This document shows positions 24,828 to 33,559 of a stretch of 64,000 nucleotides of DNA, in pieces. The notes beneath the pieces are model-generated. The model searched no databases. It saw only the letters and a list, made by a program, of their open reading frames with translations, and was not told the DNA's origin. The stretch lies in the NCBI RefSeq assembly GCF_042651965.1, contig NZ_JBHSDY010000003.1:186001-250000 (forward strand), read 5' to 3'. This stretch comes from Castellaniella hirudinis. GTDB lineage: Bacteria; Pseudomonadota; Gammaproteobacteria; Burkholderiales; Burkholderiaceae_B. Made by a program: the position numbers and the translations under genes. Position 1 is the first letter of the stretch; each line of letters starts with the position of its first letter.

Positions 24828-27800
24828 TTACACCAACACCCGCTCGATGCCGCCCGCGTTGGCGGCCTTCACGTAATCCGGCATCCAGTCCGCGCCCAGC
24901 AGGTGCTTGGCCATTTCGACCACGATGTAGTCGGCCGACAGCCCCGTGTCCTGCTCGTAGCGCGCCAGGCCCTGCAGGCAGGACGGACAGGACGTGACCA
25001 TCTTGACTTCGCCCTGAAAGCCGTCGGCGCGGATGGCGGCGGTGTTCTTCGCCAGTTCTTCCTGTTTGCGGAAACGGATCTGGGTGGACACGTCCGGCCG
25101 TGAGACCGCCAGCGTGCCGGATTCGCCGCAGCAGCGGTCGGTCTTGATCGCATTGTCCGCGCCCAGCAAGGATTTCACCGTCTTCATCGGGTCCTGCTGC
25201 TTCATGGGCGTGTGGCAGGGGTCGTGGTAGATGTAGCGCACGCCCTGCACGCCGGCGATGTCCACGCCCTTTTCCAGCAGGTATTCGTGGATGTCGATCA
25301 GCCGGCAGCCCGGGAAGATCTTGTCGAACTGGTAGCTTTCAAGCTGGTCGTAGCAGGTGCCGCAACTGACCACCACGGTCTTGATGTCCAGGTAGTTCAG
25401 CGTCGTGGCCATGCGGTGGAACAGCACGCGGTTGTCCGTGACCATCTGCTCGGCCTTGTCGGTCAGGCCGTTGCCGCGCTGCGGATAGCCGCAGCACAGG
25501 TAGCCGGGCGGCAGCACCGTCTGCACGCCCACGTGCCACAGCATCGCCTGCGTCGCCAGGCCCACCTGGGAAAACAGGCGTTCCGACCCGCAGCCCGGGA
25601 AATAGAACACAGCCTCGCTGTCGGGGGCGGTGGCCGCCGGGTTGCGGATGATCGGGATGATGTGCGGATCTTCGATGTCCAGCAGCTTGCGGGCGGTCTG
25701 CTTGGGCAGGCCGCCGGGCATCTTCTTGTTGATGAAGTGGATCACCTGTTCGCGCACCGGGGCCTTGCCCACGGTGGCCGGGGGGTGGGCCGCTTGCTTT
25801 TTCGCAGCGGGCGCCAGCAGGTCGTGGGCCAGGCGCTGGGCCTTGTAGCCCATGCCGATCATGGCGGCGCGGGTGGCCTTGATGACGCGCGGGTCCTTGG
25901 CGTTCAGGAAGAACATGGACGCAGCCGTGCCGGGATTGAAGGACTTTTTCCCCATGCGGCGCAGCAGCGAGCGCATTTCCATGGACACGTCGCCGAAGTC
26001 GATGTCCACCGGGCAGGGGTTGAAGCACTTGTGGCACAGCGTGCAGTGGTCGCCGACGTCCTCGAATTCTTCCCAGTGGCGGATGCTGACGCCGCGCCGG
26101 GTCTGTTCTTCGTACAGAAAGGCTTCGATCAGCAGCGAGGTCGCCAGGATCTTGTTGCGCGGCGAATAGAGCAGGTTGGCGCGCGGCACGTGGGTGGCGC
26201 AGACCGGTTTGCACTTGCCGCAGCGCAGGCAATCCTTGATGGCGTTGGAAATCGCGCCGATTTCGGTGCGCTGCATGATCAGCGATTCGTAGCCCAGCAG
26301 GTTGAAACTGGGCGTCCAGGCGCGGGACAGGTCGGCGCCGGGCATCAGCTTGCCGGCGTTGAAGCGGCCCTCCGGGTCGATGCGGCGCTTGTAGTCCTGG
26401 AAGGGCGCCAGTTCGGCTTCGCTGAGGAATTCGTATTTGGTCAGGCCGATGCCGTGCTCGCCCGAAATCACGCCGTCCAGGTCGCGGGCGATGCCCATGA
26501 TGCGGGCCACCGCGTCGTTGGCCTCGCGCAGCATCTCGTAGTCGTCGGAGTTGACGGGGATGTTGGTGTGGACGTTGCCGTCGCCCGCGTGCATGTGCAG
26601 GGCGACGAAGACCCGGCTTTTGAGAATGCGGTCGTGGGTGGCCTGCAGGCCGGCCAGGACGGCGGCGCATTCGGCGCCCGCGAAGTGGCGTTCCATGGCG
26701 CCGCGGATGTCGGTCTTCCAGGAAATCCGCAGGGTGTGGTCCTGGACCAGGTCAATGATGCGCGCCTCGGGTTGTGCCGTCAGGCGCTGGTCCAGTTCGG
26801 CGCGGCGCGCGTCCAGGCCCAGGGAGGACAGGGTGTCCAGGCTGTCGGCCAGCGGCGCGTCCAGGTGATCCAGCAGCCAGGCCCAGCGGCGGCGCACGGC
26901 GGCCAGGGTGTCCAGGGCGTCGTGGCGGCGGCTGGACAGAATGGTGTCGCGCGTGTGTTCGGCGTCGTCGGGGTCCTCGGCCTTGCCGATCGGCAGGTCG
27001 CCGTCCAGATAGGTTTCCAGGGCGTCCACCAGGCGCAGCTTGTTGCGGGTGGACAGTTCGATATTGATGCGCTCGATGGCGTCGGTGTATTCGCCCATGC
27101 GCGGCAGCGGGATCACCACGTCTTCGTTGATCTTGAAGGCGTTGGTGTGGCGGGCGATGGCGGCGGTGCGGGCGCGGTCCAGCCAGAATTTCTTGCGCGC
27201 CTCGGGGCTGGCGGCGATGAAGCCTTCGCCGTGGCGTGAATTGGCGATGCGCACGACCTCGCTGGCGGCCAGGGCCACGGCGTGCTCGTCGTCGCCGACG
27301 ATGTCGCCGATCAGGACCATCTTGGGCAGGACGCCGCGCTTGCTCTTGGTGGCGTAGCCGACGGCGCGCAGATAGCGTTCGTCCAGGTGCTCCAGGCCGG
27401 CCAGCAGCACGCCCTGGGTGCGGCCCTGGGTGTCCAGGTAGTGTTTGACCTCGACGATGGACGGCACGGCCAGCCTGGCCTGGCCGAAGAATTCCATACA
27501 GACGGTGCGCGTGTGCGCGGGCATGCGGTGCAGGATCCAGCGCGCGGCGGTGATCAGGCCGTCGCAGCCTTCTTTTTGCACGCCGGGCAGGCCGGCGAGG
27601 AACTTGTCGGTGACGTCCTTGCCCAGGCCTTCCTTGCGGAAGCGCCGGCCTTCGATGGTCAGGATCTCGGTCTTCAGCAGGGTCTGGCCGGGGCGCTTGG
27701 CGCCGTCGAACCATTTGAGCTCGAAGCGGGCTTCGTCCACTTCGTGGATCTTGCCCAGGTTGTGGTCCAGGCGGGTGACCTCCAGCCAGTGGCCCTGGGG

Positions 27801-28760
27801 GTCCACCATGCGCCACCAGGCCAGGTTGTCCAGCGCCGTGCCCCACAGCACGGCTTTTTTGCCGCCGGCGTTCATGGCCACGTTGCCGCCCACGCAGGAC
27901 GCATCGGCCGAGGTCGGGTCCACGGCGAAGACGCGCCCGGCCGCTTCGGCGGCCTCGGCCACGCGGCGCGTCACCACGCCGGCGCCGGTCAGGACGGTGT
28001 GCACGGGGGTTTCGACCCCCGGCAGGGTGACGGCCTCGACCTGCCCGATGGCGTCGAGTTTTTCGGTGTTGATGACCACCGAGCGCCAGGACAGCGGGAT
28101 GGCGCCGCCGGTGTAGCCGGTGCCGCCCCCGCGCGGGATGATGGTCAGACCCAGGCGGATACAGGCGCGTACCAGTGCGGCGATCTCGTCCTCGGTGTCG
28201 GGCATCAGCACGACGAAGGGGTATTCGACGCGCCAGTCGGTGGCGTCGGTGACGTGCGAGACGCGCGACAGGCCGTCAAAGCGGATGTTGTCGCGGCGCG
28301 TCAGGCGGGAGAGCTTCTTCAGGGCCGCCTGGCGCAGGTCGGCGGTTTCCACGAAACGGGCCTCGAATTCGGCGACGGCGGTCCGGGCGGCGGCCAGCAG
28401 CTTCTGGACCTGGGCATCGCGCGGGCCGTGATCGTCGTCGCGGCGATGGTCGATTTCCGACAGACGGTGGTTCAGGGCCTCGATCAGCAGATGGCGGCGC
28501 TTGGGGTCGTCCAGCAGGTCGTCCTGCAGATAGGGATTGCGCAGCACCACCCAGATGTCGCCCAGCACCTCGAACAGCATCCGCGCCGAGCGGCCGGTGC
28601 GCCGCTGCGTGCGCAGTTCGGACAGCACCCGCCAGGATTCCTCGCCCAGCAGCCGACAGACGATTTCGCGGTCGGACCAGGACGTGTAGTTGTAGGGGAT
28701 TTCACGCAGGCGCGGCGCCTGGGGGGAGGCGAGCAATTCGCGGGCGACAGGGGCGTTCAT
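24828..28760 (-). CDS. Giant fused FAD-linked oxidase / Fe-S / CCG-domain oxidoreductase (DUF3683 family)
   Basis: 1310 residues in one chain. Order: an N-terminal DUF3683-type region (1-165), an FAD-binding PCMH domain (about 175-420: IIPRGGGTGYTGGAIPLSWRSVVINTEKLDAI, DPTSADASCVGGNVAMNAGG), an FAD-linked oxidase C-terminal domain (up to about 830: HMHAGDGNVHTNIPVN, GVISGEHGIGLTKYEFL), two [4Fe-4S] motifs (CLRCGKCKPVCATHVP and CTLCHKCFNPCPVD), and two CCG repeats (GCGSERLFSQ...CCGYPQRG...CGTCYDQLE, CCGESGTLA). This resembles D-lactate/glycolate oxidase subunits (Dld/GlcD plus GlcF/LldE) fused together, but the substrate is unknown. Burkholderiales commonly carry it. It stands alone, convergent with apt. 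Confidence 0.88.
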   Translation of the reverse strand: MNAPVARELLASPQAPRLREIPYNYTSWSDREIVCRLLGEESWRVLSELRTQRRTGRSARMLFEVLGDIWVVLRNPYLQDDLLDDPKRRHLLIEALNHRLSEIDHRRDDDHGPRDAQVQKLLAAARTAVAEFEARFVETADLRQAALKKLSRLTRRDNIRFDGLSRVSHVTDATDWRVEYPFVVLMPDTEDEIAALVRACIRLGLTIIPRGGGTGYTGGAIPLSWRSVVINTEKLDAIGQVEAVTLPGVETPVHTVLTGAGVVTRRVAEAAEAAGRVFAVDPTSADASCVGGNVAMNAGGKKAVLWGTALDNLAWWRMVDPQGHWLEVTRLDHNLGKIHEVDEARFELKWFDGAKRPGQTLLKTEILTIEGRRFRKEGLGKDVTDKFLAGLPGVQKEGCDGLITAARWILHRMPAHTRTVCMEFFGQARLAVPSIVEVKHYLDTQGRTQGVLLAGLEHLDERYLRAVGYATKSKRGVLPKMVLIGDIVGDDEHAVALAASEVVRIANSRHGEGFIAASPEARKKFWLDRARTAAIARHTNAFKINEDVVIPLPRMGEYTDAIERINIELSTRNKLRLVDALETYLDGDLPIGKAEDPDDAEHTRDTILSSRRHDALDTLAAVRRRWAWLLDHLDAPLADSLDTLSSLGLDARRAELDQRLTAQPEARIIDLVQDHTLRISWKTDIRGAMERHFAGAECAAVLAGLQATHDRILKSRVFVALHMHAGDGNVHTNIPVNSDDYEMLREANDAVARIMGIARDLDGVISGEHGIGLTKYEFLSEAELAPFQDYKRRIDPEGRFNAGKLMPGADLSRAWTPSFNLLGYESLIMQRTEIGAISNAIKDCLRCGKCKPVCATHVPRANLLYSPRNKILATSLLIEAFLYEEQTRRGVSIRHWEEFEDVGDHCTLCHKCFNPCPVDIDFGDVSMEMRSLLRRMGKKSFNPGTAASMFFLNAKDPRVIKATRAAMIGMGYKAQRLAHDLLAPAAKKQAAHPPATVGKAPVREQVIHFINKKMPGGLPKQTARKLLDIEDPHIIPIIRNPAATAPDSEAVFYFPGCGSERLFSQVGLATQAMLWHVGVQTVLPPGYLCCGYPQRGNGLTDKAEQMVTDNRVLFHRMATTLNYLDIKTVVVSCGTCYDQLESYQFDKIFPGCRLIDIHEYLLEKGVDIAGVQGVRYIYHDPCHTPMKQQDPMKTVKSLLGADNAIKTDRCCGESGTLAVSRPDVSTQIRFRKQEELAKNTAAIRADGFQGEVKMVTSCPSCLQGLARYEQDTGLSADYIVVEMAKHLLGADWMPDYVKAANAGGIERVLV

Positions 28761-29015
28761 GAGAATGGCGAGGGATCAGCAGCGCCCCTGGGACCGAGAG
28801 GGGCAATCATCTAGTTTAAGGGCAAAACGTCCCTGATTCGAGATGAGCTTATACCGGGAAGTCATGAGAGGCGGTTGCGACCAGTGGGATGAAAGTGTCC
28901 AGGGTGGCGTTGACGTGGGTGGAGGGGGGTTCCATGCTGGGTTTAAAGGCTGGGAAAGGCTTGGTTTTGATCTATTAAAACCAGTGTGAAACCTATAAAA
29001 ATTAGGGTATTCTTC
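28761..29015. promoter_or_regulatory. Divergent region with inverted repeat before the toxin-antitoxin-like pair
   Basis: AT-rich compared with its surroundings. Inverted repeat ggtttt (28963-28968) / aaaacc (28977-28982), then a second candidate, ccta...tagg around 28991-29005, just before ATG 29016. Autoregulated toxin-antitoxin promoters often carry such palindromes. No confident -35/-10 pair could be set. Confidence 0.4.
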
Positions 29016-29321
29016 ATGGTGTGGAATAAGCGCGATTGGGAAAAGAGAATCCGTGATCTGGCGCGAGATCCGTCCTGCATCGTCTGGACCAAGCATGCAG
29101 GACGGCAGATGCGCCAGCGGCATATCTCTCTGCCGACAGTTTTAGAAGTCTTGCGCCGAGGCACTCTTTGGCGAGAACCCGAGACAGATATCCGAACCGG
29201 ACATGTGGTGTGTCGAATGGAATACTTTTGCGCGGGTATGGAGATCGGCGTGTGCGTCGCGCTGCAGTCTGCAGCAGCGCCGGGGATGGCTGTCGTGACG
29301 GTCATGGTGATTGGGAGATAA
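29016..29321 (+). CDS. DUF4258-like putative toxin
   Basis: 101 residues from ATG 29016, with AGGG eight bases upstream; a GTG at 28986 is in frame. Features: IVWTKHAGRQMRQRHISLPTVLEVLRRGTLWREPETD, then CRMEYFCAGMEIGVCVALQS and a hydrophobic strand AVVTVMVIGR. The HAxxRMxxRxIs...vxxVLxxG pattern is that of DUF4258 proteins, a small RelE/MqsR-like (BECR) fold found in toxin-antitoxin pairs. The next gene, encoding an HTH protein, begins at the base after the stop. Toxicity is inferred from context only. Base composition is lower in G+C than in flanking genes. Confidence 0.68.
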   Translation: MVWNKRDWEKRIRDLARDPSCIVWTKHAGRQMRQRHISLPTVLEVLRRGTLWREPETDIRTGHVVCRMEYFCAGMEIGVCVALQSAAAPGMAVVTVMVIGR

Positions 29322-29807
29322 ATGATGTATCACTACACAGACGGCGGTTTGCGGAACGTCTGGCTGGCCAATGGGTATGAGCATGTGCAGACTCCGTATG
29401 GGGATGGGGTCCGCATTCAGGATCTGTCAGGTCTGATCCGAGCCCTATGTCTGGCCCTGATCCGTCAACCCAAGCGGCTGACGGGGGTGGAGTTCCGCTA
29501 TTTACGACAGGCCATGCTGATGTCTCAGGCCGTCCTGGGCAAGGCCCTGGGGCGCTCGGACCAATCAGTGGCCGGCTGGGAAAAGCGCGGCAAGGTGCCG
29601 AAATTCGCCGATCAACTGCTACGAGTGCTTTATGCCGCCCATGCGGACGGCAATGAAAAGGTCAAAAATATCATCCATGCGATGAACGACGTCGAACGAA
29701 CCTTGCACTTCATCATGCGAGAGACGGAGGCAGGGTGGAAGGCTGAAGTGTCATCGCAAGCACTACCCTCGCCGTCAGAGAGCAGAGATCGGGCAGCAAT
29801 GACATAA
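29322..29807 (+). CDS. XRE-type HTH protein, putative antitoxin (MqsA-like)
   Basis: 161 residues; ATG 29322 is the first base after the DUF4258 stop, with GGGAGA just upstream. The helix-turn-helix lies at about 55-95: LTGVEFRYLRQAMLMSQAVLGKALGRSDQSVAGWEKRGKVPK. The N-terminal 45 residues (MMYHYTDGGLRNVWLANGYEHVQTPYGDGVRI) contain YxDGGLxNVWLxNGY, a block known from HTH partners of DUF4258 genes; it lacks the zinc CxxC pairs of true MqsA. The last 20 residues are Ser/Arg-rich. Likely binds the operator upstream and neutralises the toxin-like partner. Confidence 0.7.
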   Translation: MMYHYTDGGLRNVWLANGYEHVQTPYGDGVRIQDLSGLIRALCLALIRQPKRLTGVEFRYLRQAMLMSQAVLGKALGRSDQSVAGWEKRGKVPKFADQLLRVLYAAHADGNEKVKNIIHAMNDVERTLHFIMRETEAGWKAEVSSQALPSPSESRDRAAMT

Positions 29808-29857
29808 ATAGGCCCTGTCTGGCCTCGGCGGTCAAGCGCGCAGAGGCCAGGGGTGAC

Positions 29858-30514
29858 TCATTGCAGTTCGTATTTGGGCGAACGGGGGCCGTAGAGGATG
29901 CCGCCGGGCTGACCGGCAAACAGCAGGGACTGGCTGGCGGCACCTGCGACGACATAGCTGCGGTCCGATAGCGTATTGACGATCTGGCTGATCACGGCAT
30001 TGACGAGCATGCCGATCAGCCCCCCGCCGCTCCCGCTGGTTTCGACAGCTTGTTTGTGGCCTTGCCAAAGCACTGCGCCGGAACGTAGGTCGATCAGCGA
30101 TGCCTCGATTTCGACGGCGACCGAGCTGGACAAGACTGCGTAGGATGCGCCGTATTTCTTGATGCTCATGTAGAGTGCGGTATCGGCGCCGAAGATCTCG
30201 CGTAGTTTGGCCGCAGGCAGTTCATGGATCTCCGCCGGCGCGGTGAGCCCGTTTTGTCGGAACGTCTCTTCCATGACCGCGACCGGGATGACGTAGTATC
30301 CCGATTCGGCCAACGGGAAAGTCGCTTGCGCCAGGACACCCTGTGAGGCATCGACTTCGACGGTCTCGTTCAGGGGAGGCAGCACCAGAATCGAGGCCGG
30401 CCGGCTTGCGCGAAACGCGGCGTAGTCAAGTTGGGCTTGGGTAGCGGCGCAACCCGCCAGCGTGATAGCCAGCAGCATCCCGCCGATGCGTTTCAGCGTT
30501 CTGAGGGGAGTCAT
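29858..30514 (-). CDS. DUF799 outer-membrane lipoprotein (GNA1162-like)
   Basis: About 218 residues from ATG 30514, overlapping the DUF4810 stop; GTG 30517 is one codon longer. Lipobox LAGC follows RIGGMLLAITLAG. The DUF799 block is clear: RPASILVLPPLNETVEVDASQGVLAQATFPLAESGYYVIPVAVMEETFRQNGLT, and FGADTALYMSIKKYGASYAVLSSSVAVEIEASLIDLRSGAVLWQG. It matches the Neisseria GNA1162 family, which sits with a DUF4810 and a CsgG-like lipoprotein, as here. Role unknown; proposed to form or modify an envelope complex. Confidence 0.85.
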   Translation of the reverse strand: MTPLRTLKRIGGMLLAITLAGCAATQAQLDYAAFRASRPASILVLPPLNETVEVDASQGVLAQATFPLAESGYYVIPVAVMEETFRQNGLTAPAEIHELPAAKLREIFGADTALYMSIKKYGASYAVLSSSVAVEIEASLIDLRSGAVLWQGHKQAVETSGSGGGLIGMLVNAVISQIVNTLSDRSYVVAGAASQSLLFAGQPGGILYGPRSPKYELQ

Positions 30515-31020
30515 CACGATTCTCCTGTGCCTGAATTGCCGTGCTGCGCCGACGTGGTGGATGAAGCAGGCGTAGGTTCAGGTTGCGGACTGGGGGTGTT
30601 GCCGAGGGCCGGAGCCTGCGTCGTGTTGCGCAGCAGGAAATCCATGAAGGGTGCCGATTCGGGGAACGCGGCTTTTTCGCTCTGGATTTGTTCGAGCGCA
30701 TGCGTGTCCTTGCCGATTTTCAGATACAGCAGCCCCAGGTGCGCATGGAATCCCGGCGGCAATGCCTGATTGGCTGCGCGCGCGGTTTCGATGTTGTGTT
30801 CCATGGCCAGAGCCTGGGCTTCCGCGTCGCCGCCTTCATCCTGGAAGTAGGCGCGGACCTGCGGTTGGTAGGATTCCCAGTTATAGAGCAGAGGTTGACG
30901 TGGGGCGCAGGCGCTCAGCAGCCCGATCAGGAGGCTTGCCCCGACAAGGCGGAGCGGCAGCGACCCATGGCCGGTCCGGCCCGGGGGTCTCTGGTTGAAT
31001 GGGTGCATGAGGGGCCTCAT
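30514..31020 (-). CDS. DUF4810 lipoprotein
   Basis: 168 residues (start ATG 31020; ATG 31008 is an alternative). Lipobox LSACAPRQPLLYNWESYQPQVRAYFQ, the conserved (L)YxWxxYQ motif of DUF4810, then TPR-like helices (EHNIETARAANQALPPGFHAHLGLLYLKIG). The tail is Pro/Thr/Ser-rich. It is the middle gene of the CsgG-DUF4810-DUF799 trio and overlaps both neighbours by a few bases, so the three are probably translated together. Confidence 0.83.
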   Translation of the reverse strand: MRPLMHPFNQRPPGRTGHGSLPLRLVGASLLIGLLSACAPRQPLLYNWESYQPQVRAYFQDEGGDAEAQALAMEHNIETARAANQALPPGFHAHLGLLYLKIGKDTHALEQIQSEKAAFPESAPFMDFLLRNTTQAPALGNTPSPQPEPTPASSTTSAQHGNSGTGES

Positions 31021-31694
31021 TTAGTCTGAGGCTGCCAAGCGCCCGATTGGACTCCTTCGACCAGACGATCGACTGCCTCGCGGATGGCCAGGTCGAGCAC
31101 CTTCCCATTCAACGTCGAGTCGTAGCCGGCCGTGCCCCCGAAGCCGACGATCTCCCGGTTGGACAGGCTGTATTCGCCCGCGCCTGAGGTGGAGTAGACG
31201 ACTTCCGATGTGGTGGCATCGACGATGTTCAGATCGACCTTGGCATAGGCCACTTGCTCTTTGCCTCGCCCCAGTATTCCGAAGAGCTGCTTGTCCCCGG
31301 TGACCTTGCGGCCGAATGCCGTGACATCTCCCGTGACGACATAGCGGGCGCCCTTGATGGCAAGGGCCTTTTTGCTGAATTGGGCTTCTTGGGAGATTTC
31401 GCTCAGGTTTTCGCGGTCCATGACCTGGAATCTGCCGGTCCGCTGCAAGTGGCTGACCAGGATGGTTTTTGCCTGTCCGCCGAGGCGATCCACGCCGTCC
31501 GAGAAAACGCCTCTCAGGTAGCTGCTGCGATTGTCGAACTTGCCGACGGAGATGGGGCTGCGTTCTCCTTGGTATACGGTGCCGGCCGAGGCGACGGTCG
31601 GCACTTGCAGGGCTTGAGAGCGCTCGGTAGCGCAGCCTGCGAGGGTGGCGCTTAGGGCAGTAATACAGGCAAGAGTGGCCAGGGACCGTGACAT
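31017..31694 (-). CDS. CsgG/HfaB-like outer-membrane lipoprotein
   Basis: 225 residues. Lipobox LAGCATERSQ; CsgG-family region GTVYQGERSPISVGKFDNRSSYLRGVFSDGVDRLGGQAKTILVSHLQRTGRFQVMDRENLSEI, followed by GARYVVTGDVTAFGRKVTGDKQLFGILGRGKEQVAYAKVDLNIVDATTSEVVYSTSGAGEYSLSNREIVGFGG. CsgG forms the curli secretion pore; HfaB anchors holdfast attachment proteins. No curli or holdfast genes are present, so a distinct secretion or anchoring role with its DUF4810/DUF799 partners is likely. A strong promoter lies upstream at 31766-31793. Confidence 0.87.
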   Translation of the reverse strand: MSRSLATLACITALSATLAGCATERSQALQVPTVASAGTVYQGERSPISVGKFDNRSSYLRGVFSDGVDRLGGQAKTILVSHLQRTGRFQVMDRENLSEISQEAQFSKKALAIKGARYVVTGDVTAFGRKVTGDKQLFGILGRGKEQVAYAKVDLNIVDATTSEVVYSTSGAGEYSLSNREIVGFGGTAGYDSTLNGKVLDLAIREAVDRLVEGVQSGAWQPQTK

Positions 31695-31765
31695 GGTGCG
31701 ACTTCCTTTCGAATATTTCGGGTGGGCGATGCCCCGCCTTGGAAGGACATCCCCGGAAATCGCGG

Positions 31766-31793
31766 ATTATATACAAAAAGAAACAGTTGTAAA
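31766..31793 (-). promoter_or_regulatory. Sigma-70-type promoter for the CsgG-DUF4810-DUF799 operon
   Basis: On the minus strand: TTTACA (31793-31788), 16-base spacer, TATAAT (31771-31766). The surrounding stretch is the most AT-rich in this part. The start codon of the CsgG-like gene is 72 bases downstream of the -10. Confidence 0.7.
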
Positions 31794-31860
31794 TAAATAA
31801 GCAATCGACATCAAAGGTTATTGGTCCGGGCGGACCGCGCCGACACGGTGGTCCCGTGTG

Positions 31861-32442
31861 TCAAAGCCACCCGCTCACCCACGGCCAGGCATGCAGCAGG
31901 GCGGCCGTCATGAGGATGTAGCGTACGAACTTGCCCACGGCCATGTAAATGACGCAGGGCCAGAAGGGCAGGCGCAGCCAGCCGGCGACGGCGCACAGGG
32001 GGTCGCCGATGACGGGCAGCCAGGACAGCAGCAGCGTGGGCGGGCCGAAGCGCTGGAACCAGCGGGCGGTCAGGGCGTGCCAGCGACCGCCGGGCGAGGG
32101 CTTGTCCGCCGGGGGCGTCCCGGCCGGGGTGGCCGCGAGGGATGGCGCATCGTGCCCGGCTTCCGCCTGCCGTGCGCGCCAGCGGTGCCAGGCGGCTTCG
32201 GCGCCTGCGCCCATGGCGTAATTGATGGTGCCCCCGATCGTGTTGCCCAGGGTGGCGACCAGGACGGCGGGCCAGAACATGGGGGGCGCCATCTGCACGT
32301 AGGCGAAGACGGCGGGTTCCGATCCCATGGGCAGCAGGGTGGCCGACACCAGGCTGATGATGAAAATCGCGGGCAGGCCGACCTTGGGCAGTGCGAACAA
32401 GGCCAGCAAGAGATGGATTGAGGATTGCAGCCAGGCTTCCAT
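31861..32442 (-). CDS. DedA/YqaA-family inner-membrane protein
   Basis: 193 residues from ATG 32442 (MEAWLQSSIHLLLALFALPKVG); in-frame sequence upstream looks non-coding. Several membrane segments: LLLALFALPKVGLPAIFIISLVSATLLPMGSEPAVF, FWPAVLVATLGNTIGGTINYAMGAGAE, FGPPTLLLSWLPVIGDPLCAVAGWL, and FWPCVIYMAVGKFVRYILMTAALL. G(N)xxGGxxxYxxGxG and SWLPxIGDPLCxxAGxLR are the YqaA-type SNARE-associated/DedA motifs. Related proteins act in lipid carrier recycling. A 40-residue Pro/Ala-rich cytosolic loop (about 100-140) is unusual. Confidence 0.85.
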   Translation of the reverse strand: MEAWLQSSIHLLLALFALPKVGLPAIFIISLVSATLLPMGSEPAVFAYVQMAPPMFWPAVLVATLGNTIGGTINYAMGAGAEAAWHRWRARQAEAGHDAPSLAATPAGTPPADKPSPGGRWHALTARWFQRFGPPTLLLSWLPVIGDPLCAVAGWLRLPFWPCVIYMAVGKFVRYILMTAALLHAWPWVSGWL

Positions 32443-32692
32443 GGTGGAGGGGAGTGTAGCCCGGCGCGGCGCCTGGCGGTCGTCCGCTGAGGCCTGGAGC
32501 CCTTTCAAAAAGGCGAGATCCTGGTCGATGGGGTGTCCGTGGGGGCGCCGGGCATTGATTTGCCCAGGCTTTGTTCGCAAGGTCGCAGGCCGCGTGGTGT
32601 TCATGGACCAGGGAGCTATCATGGATGATTGACCACTGATTCGATGCCGGCCGAAGGCGCGGCATGGTTTTTATTCGCATGGGAGTGCGGTG

Positions 32693-33559
32693 ATGATTGC
32701 GGGTGTGGACAACGACAGCGTCGTGTATCTGAACGGCGAGTACCTGCGCCTGGGCGAGGCCAGGATTTCGGTACTGGACCGGGGTTTCATCTTCGGGGAC
32801 GGCGTCTACGACGTCGTGCCGGCCTATGGCCGCAAGCCCTTCCGGATGGGAGAGCACCTGGCGCGCCTGCAGCGCAGCCTGAAGGCCATCCGCATCGAGA
32901 CCGGCTGGTCGGCCGGCGATTGGGAAGACCTGGTGCAGGGTTTGCTGGCGCGTTCGGTCCTGCAGGATTGCACTGTCTATCTGCACGTGACCCGGGGCGC
33001 CGCCCCGCGCGAACACAGTTTTCCCACGCAGCCCGTCCAGCCGACCATCTTCGGCATGGTGTCGTCGCTGAGTCGGCCGGCCGCGGTCAATCGCGAGCGG
33101 GGTTTGACGGCAGTCAGCATGGATGACGAGCGCTGGCTGCATTGCGAGATCAAGTCGATTTCGCTGCTGGGCAATGTGCTGGCGAAGCAATACGCGACGG
33201 ACGCGGGGGCGGACGAGGTCGTGCAGTTCCGCGACGGCCATCTGTCGGAAGGCTCGTCCTGCAACCTCTGGGTCGTGAAGTACGGCATCCTGCGGGCGCC
33301 GGTGCGCGACCGGATGATCCTGGAAGGTATCCGCTATGCCTACCTGATGGAATTGGCCGCGGCCGCGGGGATCCCTTTCGAGGCGCGCCCCATTTCACGG
33401 CTGGAAGTCGGGCAGGCCGACGAACTGCTGCTGACCTCGGCCACCAGGGAAATCCTGCCCATCATCCGGCTGGACGGCCGGCCGGTGGGCGCGGGGTCGC
33501 CCGGCCCGGTCTACGCGCGGCTCCGGGCGGACTACGACCGGGCCATCGCGGCGCTCTGA
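32693..33559 (+). CDS. dat: D-amino-acid aminotransferase, PLP fold type IV
   Basis: 288 residues from ATG 32693 (GTG 32690 is the codon before). Family marks: VYLNGEYLRLGEARISVLDRGFIFGDGVYDVVPAYG, FRMGEHLARLQRSLKAI, the PLP lysine in CEIKSISLLGNVLAKQYA, and EGSSCNLWVVKYGILRAP, EADELLLTSATREILPI. RGFIFGDG(V)Y and YLHVTRGAAPREH are typical of D-alanine/branched-chain class IV enzymes; Dat is favoured over IlvE by the RGxxxR-H triad. It would make D-glutamate/D-alanine for peptidoglycan. The last 28 bases overlap the convergent GGDEF gene. Confidence 0.88.
   Translation: MIAGVDNDSVVYLNGEYLRLGEARISVLDRGFIFGDGVYDVVPAYGRKPFRMGEHLARLQRSLKAIRIETGWSAGDWEDLVQGLLARSVLQDCTVYLHVTRGAAPREHSFPTQPVQPTIFGMVSSLSRPAAVNRERGLTAVSMDDERWLHCEIKSISLLGNVLAKQYATDAGADEVVQFRDGHLSEGSSCNLWVVKYGILRAPVRDRMILEGIRYAYLMELAAAAGIPFEARPISRLEVGQADELLLTSATREILPIIRLDGRPVGAGSPGPVYARLRADYDRAIAAL

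Noticed and set aside
25212..27239. Long open frame antisense to the FAD/Fe-S oxidoreductase
   Set aside because: Val/Gly/His/Gln-rich shadow sequence; the opposite strand encodes continuous conserved domains.
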